From Leptasterias polaris (lineage: Eukaryota; Echinodermata; Asteroidea; Forcipulatida; Asteriidae), in contig JAZGTN010000150.1 of the NCBI GenBank assembly GCA_037783415.1, positions 1,860,001 through 1,924,000 of the forward strand: a stretch of 64,000 nt of DNA, written 5' to 3'. The notes under the pieces are model-generated. The model did not search any database, had not been told where the DNA came from, and was given only the letters and a program-made list of their open reading frames with translations. A program made the translations under genes and the position numbers. Shown piece after piece: positions 23,370-34,215 of the stretch. The first letter of the stretch is position 1, and each line of letters starts with the position of its first letter.

Positions 23370-23401
23370 GGACAGGCAGTTCTTGATCAGTTTTGTGAGC
23401 T
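23370..23401 (+). repeat. 31-base exon segment repeated from 23172
   Basis: 'gacaggcagttcttgatcag' plus 'ttttgtgagct' occurs at 23172-23203 and again at 23370-23401, directly before the left end of element C. The second copy belongs to the exon that continues after C at 31641, so the exon was partly duplicated in tandem before C inserted. Confidence 0.85.
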
Positions 23402-23525
23402 CACAGGTTTTACGTATACCGTTCATGAATGAAAATAAACGCAGCGCCCTCTCGGAGATCAAGCTCGCACGCTATTGGCTAACCGTAGCGGTTAGTGACG
23501 TCACCATTTTGACTCTATCGGACAA

Positions 23526-23532
23526 TATAAAA
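23526..23532 (+). promoter_or_regulatory. Possible TATA box of the element-C gene
   Basis: TATAAAA lies 125 bp inside the left end. A donor-type site (cttg|gtaaga) at 23725 could end a non-coding first exon that splices to the acceptor before the coding ATG (near 25384) or to 24839. Confidence 0.35.
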
Positions 23533-25396
23533 CAAAAGCGCTGGTTGGTGTAAGAATAGCGCTGCGGGCCCGCCAATATTAGAAAACTGACCAATCAGAA
23601 AGCTTGTTGAAAAAGAGAACCTGCTAGAGAAAGCTCCAATGCAGTGATTAAAGCCGAGCACAGCTATTGAATGATGTCATGTTAGCTGGGAAACGTTGCC
23701 GAAGCCAGGAGTGACGGAAACTTGGTAAGAATGATACGATAAAAGTGATTTTTGAGGCCTTTTGCTTTACTAACCGGACTTGTTATTAATTTTAATCACT
23801 AGATATAACATTCATCTTTACATTAAAGCATATTTTAAGTGATCAACTACGACAGTATTTCTAATATTTATAGGTCCGTAAACCCCCTATTGTGTGGAAA
23901 ATGTGCTTTCCAACACGGCTTGACACACATGCACAAACGCATGCACAATACACGTGAGTGTGCACGCAGTGTAAATGTACACGTACGTGGGCCCTATCAT
24001 CAGCCTCTGGCCTATGTATTATGTACGGTTGATGTATCCGTCATGTCCGTTGTTGTTTTTAAGAAAGCGTACAAGTTCGTTAAGTTTTTTTTAACCTTTA
24101 ACTATAATATTTGTGAAAAATAATATGTTTGTAATAAAAAAGGATGACCAGTGAATACGATGTGTATTTTTGTCCCCTGTAAATTAAAGGATTACTAAGG
24201 ATTGAAACGGATTACAATTACATTTTTTTTCTATTTTTTTTTCTAAGTATCCCATCATCGTACGTGGGAACTGTTTGAGGAAGGTTGGTTTCCTTGCTTA
24301 ATGTTTGGAATGCAAAATGACTCATTAAATATAATTTTAGCTTTCATTCTTTAGCATAATAGGCTAGTTTTCTTGTTGTATGTACTTTTGTTACGGCCTC
24401 GAAGTGATTAATAGTGTAAGAAACTTGCTACATAATGTTTCATCATTCATTCTAAAAGAAAACTAGACTGTTTATAAAAACCTACTTTTAAAATCAAAAC
24501 AATTGTGAACACAATTAATTGTATGTCTAGTATCTCTGGCAACAAACAAAGCTGCGATATAATTTTGTTATATACTTGTTCATTTCGTTCATGTCCATTC
24601 GATAAACCCTTTTATTGTACTTTGTGATGGACGGACAACAGAGTGCACTTTCTTTGGCAATTTTTTCAACTTTTTTGTCAACATTGTAAACGATTGTGCA
24701 GTTTGTTTTGGTACATTTAAAATATTGAAAAACAAATCTTTGTGGCATCATGCGCGTACACAATTAATTATTTATAATAATTTATTTTTATTCAACAATC
24801 ATTTTCTAATGATACGTATTTTTGCTTCTATTTTTGCAGGTTGTGTTTGACTCTTTTCTCACTTGCCTATTGTTCATACAGTTAAGAGTTTTCTCTGAAA
24901 AAAAATTCTGGCCTCTCCTGATTTCACACAAAATAAGTTTGTACAGTTTTGTTATTTGTGAAATTTTCTGTTCACAAACCCTCAACAATTTTGTCTCTGA
25001 ATTCTACCTTGTAGAAATCACTGAATCTGAAACTTATTTAATAGGCCTCTAACATCGCCTTTGAAAACAAATAGGCCTAATAAAGAATCACTTTTTTCTT
25101 TTCCTTTTCATAGTTTTAAAAATGTTTTAGGCTTTGGAGAGAGATTTTTGTTATTTTTGTTTGTATATTTTTTTATTGCTTCTGATGAAGTAGGTTCTGC
25201 GAAAGTTTTTGTATTGTAGTTTCTCTGAAAGTGCTACCACAATATTTTGTTGTTTTATCAGAATAACACAACTGTCATCATTGTCACACATATTATTATT
25301 AAGTAACACAGAAAAATTGTGTTGAGAAGAAAATGCAGCAAGCCTGAATGCTGTCATCAAATACATGTTTTCCCACTTTTTCCAGACTTTTGTGTT

Positions 25397-28300
25397 ATGG
25401 ATAATGCAGCACATTCATCATCTGAATCAAGCAAAACTAATGTGCATTATGCTAAAGGAAAAAGAGGCGGCGATAAAAGATACTATAAGGGCAAACGATC
25501 CAAATATCAAAAAGTGAAACATGACAATGTTGATCTTTCGCATGCAAAAGGACAGCCAATAGTGTTCAGGAAAAAAAATACAATACTACTAGCTTGGGTC
25601 AATGATAGAGTTCGTGAGGGTGAATTTTTGGTTGCATCAACAGACCCTGCTGGGTCAGGTAATGATGATGATGTCAGATGCACATACACTGTTAAGCAGA
25701 ATAACAATCCAGTTCTACTTAGTGCATTATCACCAGTTGCATCAGAAAACTTAGAAAAGGGAACAAAAGTGTTGTTTGTCTGGGATTGGCTCCCACAATC
25801 AGCAGAGTTTGTGGAACTAAGACCTGCTGTGTTCCTTTGTAAGGAAAGAGACTATGTATGGGTTAAACCCCAGGGCGTACATGCTGTACATACCAGCATT
25901 GATGAATTATGCCTTTGCCCATATGATGATGTTGCTTTCGATGATTTTGATAGCAGTGATGTTTCACAAGGCGATATAAATGTCGTAACCATGATTGTAG
26001 ACAAGTACGAGCACGCCTTAAGAGAAACTCAACATATTTTTGAATCAACAAAAAGCCAACTAATTCAATCAGAAAGAAACGAGAAAGTCTTACAAGAGAA
26101 ACTTGGGAGACTTAAAACTGTGTACTTTGATGCCCTTCAGACAGTGAAAGAGTTGAGGCTCTCTTTATTTTATTCAAGAGGGCAGACACGGTTGAGCTCT
26201 GCTCGTATTGGCACTCTAATACAATCGATGTCAGAGGCAAAAAGCAAACTCCACAGGCAACACTGTGAGATAATTTCAAGCCACAGGGATGTTTTCACAC
26301 TAAGAAGTAGAATCAAACAAAAAGACATGGAAATACTGAACTTACAAGAACAGCTAAAAAATGCATCCATTGAAAAAGGAGATTGGGAGAGGCTAGCAAA
26401 ACACTTGGAGGAGGACGTTAAAAAAACTGTAAGTGAAAATAGGCAATTACAGATAGAGAACGAGATCCTGCAGTCCAAGCAGTCACTCCACTTGGAGCAA
26501 CGCCCCAGCACATCAGCTGGCCATCCAGTAGTAATGGCACGACCAGCTGGGAGTAAAGTCAAGCCCCACACCCTTATCCCAGTTGCTGTGCCGCACCACT
26601 CGAGTGGCAGTGCTGAAGCCAGCTCCAAAGTCCTGGACAGCAGAGCTCAAGAACTAATGAGGGTAAGCTTTATAAGAGATGCAAATCAACTTTGTATTCA
26701 ATGGAAAATTGTACCGACAATGCGGTCTTTTTTCAGGGGATTTAAAAAAATATATAAAATACTCTAATACTTTTATAGTAAAAATATTATTTTCCCTCTC
26801 TTTTTGTACAGGTTGTTCAACTGTTGTCCTCGAGAGAAACACCAACAACAGATGACATAATATCGACCCTGTCTGCTTACTTCAAGAAGTACCCCCAAGT
26901 TGCGGTTTCTGCATTCAATAAAGCTGATCTTTGTCAATACAATGGTAAACTTTTGCTGTTCACGTTATTTGAACTAACAACAAAAACTTTGAAAGATAGA
27001 AACATTATAGTTTGTTGACATTTCAGTCGTTTTGAATTTTTACATTCGACGTTTACATTCTTCAGTCTGCTTGCAAGTTGTCATTTCATCAAGGGGATAG
27101 AAATGGTAGTGTACATGTAGATCAGCTCCTTGTTCCTCAAAATTGCACTTGACTGAAATGAAGGAAAAAAGTTTAAAATACAGATATTAACCAGAGTATT
27201 CCCCTTTTCCACCTTTTAGATATTGATGTCTTATTATGTTTAATTAAAAGTGTTTGGCATATTTTATTTTATTTGACAGAACTTACTCCAGGGGAAACGT
27301 TGGATTTAAGGCTCTTGCTGAGGTTGCCAATGCGAAAATTTCGCCAATTGCGCACCTTCTTCAAGAACAAAGGCATCAACATCTTCGCAAGCGACAAAAA
27401 GATGTACAAAGAACTGGAAGGTGAGTGTAAAAAAAATTGCAGAAAAACAAAACTTTAAAAAGTCTTCAGACTATATCTCACTTAAAATACAAAGGTTCAT
27501 CCTTCCTTTTTTCATTGTTTCAAAAATAGGTCGTCGAGATGTCTCTGATGATGTCATAGACTTGGGTGAAATGGAACTAAAGAAGACGGCATCGTCATCC
27601 CATGTGACACCTGTTCCATTCATCAGAGTGCACAACTTGATTAACCACATTGAGGATGTGCTATTGAAGAAACAGGATGACATGTGGGTTGATGAACATT
27701 TCAACGATGAAGTGTGGATCAAGATATGCGTAAGTCACAATATTCAAATTGTATTCAAATATTCTCTACTTGAAAATAGACCCGTAAAAAAGAAACTTCT
27801 ATGATACATTGTTTGTAAAACACAGCCTCACGCTCAATTTGGGTTTCGGTAAGTTTCGGGTAATGGAACCGGGTGTTGACTTCGGCAATCCAGTGCCTGA
27901 CTACTCAACACTGACATATCAAGACAACATGAAAATGGTGCTACACCAGACATTATTAACATTGAAGTTTTAATGTTGGCAGCTATGTTTTGGATCCAAA
28001 GAATTTTATTGTGAAGCATGCCACAAAATATATTTATAATCCGGAAACATTTTATGTCCACATAAGAAATTATTTTGTATTTCTTTAATTTTGTTTTGTT
28101 TTTTATGCTTACACAGGGCGACAAAGGAGGGTCCAGTACCAAATTAGCAGTTCAGGTGGTGAACATCATTGACGGGGGTTCTGCTGACAACACAGACATG
28201 ATTGCTATGTTCGAGGCAACTGACACTTACAGCAACATGGAAGAGATCTTTTGCATCTACACCGAACAGCTCAAAGCTCTCCAGGAAATGCCACAGATAA

Positions 28301-29860
28301 GGGTAGGAGAAAAAGTCAAGAATTGTAGAGTCTTTCTCTCAGGTGACTACGAATTCTTGACTAAAGTGCTTGGTCACATGGGGCCAAGCTCTTCCTACCC
28401 TTGTCTGTGGTGTTACGTTCCTCTTCAAAATCTTGCCAATGATGGGAAAACGCAGTCCAAAAATCAAGGTCAACACCTCATTCGAGGACAATCCAGGTTG
28501 GTTTGAAAAACGGAAATCAGCAGACCTCACGTTCGACTTGATAAATAATCAGAGGGACCCACGTAAAGGGGGGGACACTAGGGCTAATGGGGCATATCAC
28601 CACTCAATTTCAAAGGAGCAGATATTGCCTATTCTAGATCTTGACCATGTAGCCCCACCGACCTTGCACATTCTTCTGGGTCTTGTTGTAAGGTTTTACA
28701 AGAAGGTAGAAGAGCTATGCAGAAAAGTTGATCATGACACTTTGGGGGAGCGAGATGAAGAGATGTATAACAAGTGGCAGGAAGTGTCGGTAGAAAGCTC
28801 TGAAGCCAAACAAAGTTTAGATGAAGCGGTCAAAGACCATAAATTTGAGCAAAAATTGTTGGATGGTTTGAAGGTAGTACAGAATGGTGGAAATAGGAAG
28901 GGAGTGAGTGATCCCTGCTCACTACCAGCATGTGCACTCTCGGTGATGAAGGATCTCAGGCAGGGAGATCAAGAAGTGCAATGGGTTCAGTGTAGTGAGT
29001 GTAGCACAGATGATGATACCGGCTGGTATCACACTGAATGTGTAGGATTGAAGGAAGTACAAGTAGACTTGGATTTTCAATGTCCTGTTTGTACGGGTGA
29101 AGTTTCAAACGTTCAAGATGTTGTCGACAAGCAAATGGTGGTGGTTGAACGTTTGAAATATTTAGTAACTGATTTGAAAGGTAAGAGTGACAAGGCAACA
29201 TCAGCAATGGAAAAAGTATATGAAAAGGTAGAAAAAGTAATGGGTCCACGTGAGAAAGCGCTTAATCATATACTAGAAAGGAAACTGGGGGTAAACAAGC
29301 AGGCGTACCACTCGCAATGTTTTGTTGGGAACCATTGCAAGATCATCCTAAGGAATTACAGAACCATCATAAATGTAATCAATGATCTCCCTGAATATAA
29401 CATATACTTGGAGCTATTTCAACGACTTGGCAGTATATTTAGCTATATGAAGTCGGGTTTTTTGAATAATACACAAGTGACGGAGCTTTGTGAGAAGTGC
29501 TGGGACTTGGGTGAATGGTTTCCTCGTACTTTTCCAGATCAGAGAATTCCACCCAAACTTCACATGTTGATATGCCATGTTCCTGAATGTGCTTCTAGGT
29601 TTCACACACTTGGTCTACTCAGTGAACATGGCATAGAAAGTCTCCATGCTCAGGTTAATGCTGATGATCGCATATATTCATCGGTAAGAGATCTTAAGAC
29701 CAGGTTGCGACTTAAGTTTGCCAACCATGGGCAAAGAATGTTGGCCAACAAAACGACTTTGAAAGTAGTATCACGGAAGTGCCAGAGTGAAGGCTGTGGC
29801 GGGTGGTACAAGTCTGTTGGAGGCGTAAGAGTTTGCAAGAAATGCTTGCAAACTGCCTAA
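25397..29860 (+). CDS. RAG1/Transib-like DDE transposase with internal PHD finger, one apparent frameshift
   Basis: Coding exons: 25397-26662, 26812-26944, 27280-27420, 27530-27729 and 28117-29860; all junctions have GT/AG and matching phases. Residues 1-190 are an unrecognised basic/Trp-rich region and 200-360 a coiled coil. A pre-catalytic segment follows (LRLPMRKFRQLRTFF). The core has D in GDKGG (residue ~582), D in SGDYEFL (~657) and CLWC (~676-679). After an inserted PHD finger (28915-29095: C-x4-C, CSEC, WYHTEC, CPVC) come HMLICHVPE and LSEHGIESLHA, which supply the zinc histidines and the E. The order matches RAG1 (GYDEKL, CTLC, HKTLAHVPE, SEGNES). A zinc ribbon ends the protein (CQSEGC...CKKC). 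At about 28446-28449 the frame must shift by one base in an A-run: mutation or sequencing error. The CxxC/H pair also occurs in Chapaev, CACTA and other superfamilies, so membership is not settled. Confidence 0.85.
28446..28449 (+). other. Inferred frameshift site in the transposase
   Basis: The frame carrying GDKGG...PCLWCYVPLQN stops at 28504-28506, and the frame carrying PGWFEKRK...PHD...HVPE opens upstream of it. No GT-AG intron separates them. Reading the AAAA run as AAA joins the two frames. Confidence 0.6.
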
Positions 29861-29964
29861 CATTTAAGTCCAAACCTTTAACCTGCGTATTAACCTAAGC
29901 ATGGCAACTTTCCATGAATCACAACATATGTTTCTTCTATTTTACCTCGGTGTTTTACATAAAT

Positions 29965-30232
29965 TTAGTGTGCGGGTATTTTTTCACATGTATTTAAACT
30001 CAGTGTTTGAGGTCTGAGATTGCCAGTATTACTTATATATTGATAACTTTAGAGTGTGAAAACTCTTAGATTGCCAAAGATCTGTTTTACATAAATTTAG
30101 TGTGCGGGTATTTTTTCACATGTATTTAAACTCAGTGTTTGAGGTCTGAGATTGCCAGTATTACTTATATATTGATAACTTTAGAGTGTGAAAACTCTTA
30201 GATTGCCAAAGATCTGTTTTACATAAATTCAG
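29965..30232 (+). repeat. 132-bp tandem duplication in the 3' region of element C
   Basis: A unit with 'tgtgcgggtattttttcaca' starts at 29969 and 30101 and contains 'ttgccaaagatctgttttac'. Element D carries a diverged single copy at bases 8-80. Confidence 0.85.
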
Positions 30233-30911
30233 TTCGCGTGTGTTTTTCACATTTATTTAAAAGTTTTTTTTTATAACACAAGTTGTGATATTATTCAACC
30301 CGGTGTGAATCACTACTGACTTGCCGAACAATTTTTACAACATGCCATGTCTGGTGTTGATCTTCAATTAGCAACGCCAGTCTAATTTTAGAAACAGTGT
30401 GCTGTATAACGCGTTAACGCAAAGGAACGCTTCCCAAAAAAGAGAGTATTATTATCTCTAAATTGTGCCATAACCCAAGGCATCATTTGTACATTTAAAA
30501 TTTGTATTTATAAAAAAAAAAATTTACAACATACTGTGTATAACTTAAGACACAGCTAGTACATGAGTATGTAAATGTACAGAAAAACATGCTTCGCAGC
30601 TGATGGTTCATCAAATATGATATTTTGTGCTTTCATTTTTGTAAAGGTTGTGCTATAAAACTCGGGTATAACAATCTTTGATAAAACTTCTTGCTACTTT
30701 TCTCTTATTTACATGTACACTGTGTATTTCTATCGGTTTTTTAAATAAATAAGATAATGTTTATTTATTTGTATCAAAATTACTTACATTACAACCGATA
30801 TACCTTTCTTGTAAACTGATAAACATCAGTTAATGGAACAGCAATATGTATTCAGTAATAAGTTTAATGTAAATTTGTTGTATTTGTGTTTTAAAATTGT
30901 TTTATCTCAAA

Positions 30912-30917
30912 AATAAA
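30912..30917 (+). promoter_or_regulatory. Poly(A) signal AATAAA of the element-C gene
   Basis: It lies 1.05 kb after the stop, in context conserved with element D at 12237. It implies a long 3' untranslated region covering the tandem duplication. Confidence 0.5.
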
Positions 30918-31775
30918 GCCATGAAGCATCGACATGGACAAACTCAGAATTCTTTCATTTTGCTTTTATTTTTTAATGATCTCTCTGTTGGATTAGTAAA
31001 TTTTAGCCCACATGTTAGCTTGCAAAAACAAATAAATTTTTTAAAATGTCTTGAATAGACACCCACTTGTTTGTCTTGAATACTTCTTAGATACTACTCA
31101 AACATCAATCTTTCTAATGTTGGAACTGAAATAAATGTTTTTTGTAGTACATATCCTTTTGATTTGTGAAAAATGTGGTTTTAAATTATATGAATAACAT
31201 TTTATTAACTACCCTTTGACTATTATAAAACAGCCCAACCTTACAAGAAATTGTAATTATTCACAAATTGACGATTTTTCAATGATTCTCTTATTATTCT
31301 CATGACCAAAATCCCTCACTGTTTTTTGTTTAACCATACAATCATTTCAGTTGGAAATGGGGGGAACATGTACTTCCTGTTGAACCATGTACACTTGTGC
31401 ACAGTATACTGTGTGCATTGTTTGTGGGCTGTGCAAATGACCTTGGTAAAACTCCTGCATACATAATAGGGTATTATGTAATACTGGCTAAAAGTAAACA
31501 CTCTTCTGGGTGTATGGTAATTTTAGACTGCTGTCCTTGAAGATGTTATGGTCTGTTCTTATTGGTTTATTAATTGGACTGGCCTTCTTTCAACTCTAGG
31601 TGGCACTGAGAAAAAATTCTCTCTGTAAAACCTGTGAGCTGTACTTCCCAAATGGTGCAAACAAGGCAACTGACCTGTTTCTAAATGATTTGAAAAACAT
31701 AGCAACCTTCAGTGGAGATGATGATGAAGTGCAGGCCACACAGGATAAATGGCAAGCACTCACAGTCACACATGG

Positions 31776-33364
31776 TAATGTTAATGTTATTTATTTACAT
31801 GCAGCAGCGTAATTTTCCTTTACTATGACGAGGACACTTTCCCCTTCATTGTATAAAAGTGTAGGAAGAATTTGTTTTTATAAACATTGAACATTTCCAT
31901 GCATTTCAAAAAATGGCCCTGACGAGAAACAACAATTTTTCTTATCTTTTTACTCATAGTTTTTTAGGGGGAAGAATAATTAAATGTACATTGCTTACCA
32001 CCGCTGTTGTAAAAGTTCACCTTCGAATTCGAATAGCTCCTCTTAACTTGAAATTCAAGATGATTCGCCGGACTGTACGGTCCCCGCATTCACTGCTGCG
32101 CCGGTGACTTCTTCATGAGACATCAAACCCGCGTGTGTCAACTGATCCGTCATGGCGGCCGCTCGAAACAACCAACGAACTCCCTGCACAAGTCGGTCAG
32201 TCCTTTCTCTATGGTGGTTACTGTACTATGTTTAGGTTTAGGTGTGTGGTTGTTGTTGCTAGTCCAATGTGCTGTGTGAGTATTAACAAAACTTTGCGTG
32301 CACTCTCCACAGAGTCAGAGTCTCCCCCCATTCACACAGGAATAGAGCTGGCTGAGTGGCGAGTCAGTCCGAGCATCTACTCAACCCTTTCTCCGTCAGT
32401 CCAGATCCAGCAGTTGCCAGAGAATTTGTCTAATCCAACCAAGTGGATAAACTGTTGGCTTCTTTTCGTTATATAATAAATAATACTAACGTCTACAAAT
32501 GTTCAAAGTCACACACGTCGCCACCACCAGAATCCATACGCGAAGCATGAAGCCAACTGCAATAATAAAAGCAAGCATGTATGACGACTGCATGCTGCAT
32601 GGGATGGCAATCCAGCCAGGCACGTGTGAAAATCACAGACTCGGTGGCTAGAGCGCCCTCTGTAGTAAGAATTTGGGGCAGCCGTAATCTTTATTTTATT
32701 CGATTTTAATGCCGAGAGATAATATCGAGCTTAATTAACATCGAGGGGATTATATTTCGTTCTCACACAACAAAAATAATAATAACATAATTTCCTTTGC
32801 TCCACAAAAATACTACCATATTTCGAGGGAACGATATAATTTTGAAAGAAATAAATATTATTAGGGATTTAAATACTATTTCAAGGGAACTAAAATAACA
32901 TTTCGGAGGTACAAAATAGTAATTAAAAGAATGTTTTAGATTTTATTTTTTTCTTTACCTATCGCTCTAGGGGATCAAAAGCATTGCTACATTTCCCCCA
33001 AATATCAAAACTTCCATACCATAATACAGCAAGCATCAGTAGTGTCTACTGCATCATTTTAGAACATAAATTTACGTGAAAATTTACCCAAATTCGACAA
33101 AAGTGCTGGACTTATTATCTAGTGCATGGAAAACGCTTGCTCTCAGCTCAGCCTAAAGATTTGAAAGGACAGGACGTCATTAGATATTATAACACATTTT
33201 GTTTACTCCAACATTGGAAATTACTGTACATTTTTCTGACTTTTGGTTCCAAGAAGGATAGCAGGTTTTTTTGGACTGTGACGCTTGTTCTAATGCAATG
33301 CGGGCTCTTGTGCTTTCAAAGTTAGACTATATGCTAACGCACTCCTGTTGGGATGTTGGGTTGG
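31776..33364. other. Gene-free stretch
   Basis: Intron or intergenic DNA. A CpG-richer piece at 32090-32200 holds 'cgtcatggcggccgc' (32149-32163), which recurs at 48042-48056 in a similar setting and may be a first-exon or promoter remnant of a repeated gene. I support no coding exon in the remainder. Confidence 0.35.
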
Positions 33365-33469
33365 AAAACTAGGTTTTGTCGGCCGAGTAAATCAGTCTGG
33401 TACGGAAGCTTAAATTGCCATCATGTTACTGAGTTACTGAGATAATTTATCTCAGAAACACGGAATATT

Positions 33470-33800
33470 TTCTTGGAAACACGGAATTCAATAATAAGGT
33501 ATCTCTGAAACATGGAATTCAATGATACCGTATCCCCGAAACTCGGAATTCAATGATAAGGTATCTTGGAAACACGGAATTCAATGATAAGGTAGCTTGG
33601 AAACACAGAATTCAATAATAATGTATCTTGGAAACACAGAATTCAATGATAAGGTATCTTGGAAACACATAATTCCAAGATAAGGTATCTTGGAAACACG
33701 GAATTCAATAATAAGGTAACTTGGAAACACGGAATTCAATGATAAGGTATATCTTGGAAATACGGAATTCCAAGATAAGGTATCTTGGAAACACGGGATA
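33470..33800 (+). repeat. 31-bp tandem repeat, left arm
   Basis: About ten copies of 'aaggtatcttggaaacacgg' + 'aattcaatgat' with small variants. The mirror block is at 37500-37770. Confidence 0.85.
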
Positions 33801-34019
33801 AGGGCCAAATTTCATGGCTCTGCCTACCGCCGAATTCTGCGCTTGCGATCACCATTCTCCGCTTACCGAGCAAGCGCCGAATTTCTGCGCTAGCTGTGTA
33901 AGCATAGAATGCATAGTAATGGCTACGCGCACACGCACAAGCAAAACTTCCCTGCTTACCCGTGAAATACGCTTGACGTAAGCGCGGAATTCTATGGGGC
34001 GCCGTTTATGACTTTATTA

Positions 34020-34215
34020 CGAAACCAAAATAATAGAATGAAACCAATGTATATAGAATGAAACCAATATATATAGAACAAAACAAAAATATATAGAACG
34101 AAACAAAAATATATAGAACGAAACAAAAATATAGAACAAAACAAAAATATAGAGAACGAAACAAAAATAATTATACAGAACGAAACAAAAATATATAGAA
34201 CGAAACAGAAATAAT
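34020..34215 (+). repeat. A-rich ~19-bp tandem repeat in the left arm
   Basis: 'gaacgaaacaaaaatatata' repeated about nine times with drift. The right arm has only one or two units (37250-37290), which explains most of the length difference between arms. Confidence 0.8.

Larger units (their letters stand above)
23402..31636 (+). mobile_element. Element C: 8.2-kb transposon with RAG1/Transib-like transposase
   Basis: The ends CACAGGTTTTAC (23402-23413) and GTAAAACCTGTG (31625-31636) are perfect 12-bp inverted repeats. AGCT flanks both (23398-23401, 31637-31640), and removing C restores the exon reading ...FCELYFPNG. A weakly shared subterminal word (CAGCGCCCTCT left, CAGTGCCACCT right) lies 28 bp inside the left 12-mer but 16 bp inside the right. 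The element holds a promoter-like 5' region, one six-exon gene and a long 3' region with AATAAA at 30912. A sister copy (D) forms the oldest layer of 1-12934. The 4-bp duplication and CAC start resemble the RAG1-N element at 5514-8601. Confidence 0.92.
22937..31775 (+). pseudogene. Exons of a multi-copy gene (GW...GGG...FPNG domain), frameshifted and split by element C
   Basis: After an acceptor at 22936 one frame reads ...LRVHTGWKHRDKEKDK. About 23110 the reading moves to another frame, AARGGGSMTLDIHKDATGQAV, followed by ELYFPNGANKATDPFLNDLKNIATF to about 23272. Homologous proteins carry GWKHR, GGGTR and LFFPxG in one frame, so a frameshift is inferred. After an unrelated 95-base piece, 31 bases of the same exon start again at 23370 and break at 23401. 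Element C lies between, and the exon continues at 31641 as CELYFPNGANK...FSGDDDEVQATQDKWQALTVTHG to a donor near 31775 (gtaatg). The family is abundant in cnidarian and deuterostome genomes and is probably transposon-borne. Its function is unknown. Confidence 0.6.

Noticed and set aside
28912..29097. PHD finger as evidence for a RAG2 gene
   Set aside because: The PHD lies inside the transposase frame and no Kelch repeats occur anywhere in the window.
6521..29860. Reading the two RAG1-like genes as one split RAG1 gene
   Set aside because: They lie in different transposons with separate ends and target duplications, 17 kb apart, with unrelated genes between.
33470..33800. CRISPR-like regular repeats
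   Set aside because: The 31-bp units are contiguous without spacers and sit in a eukaryotic fold-back element.
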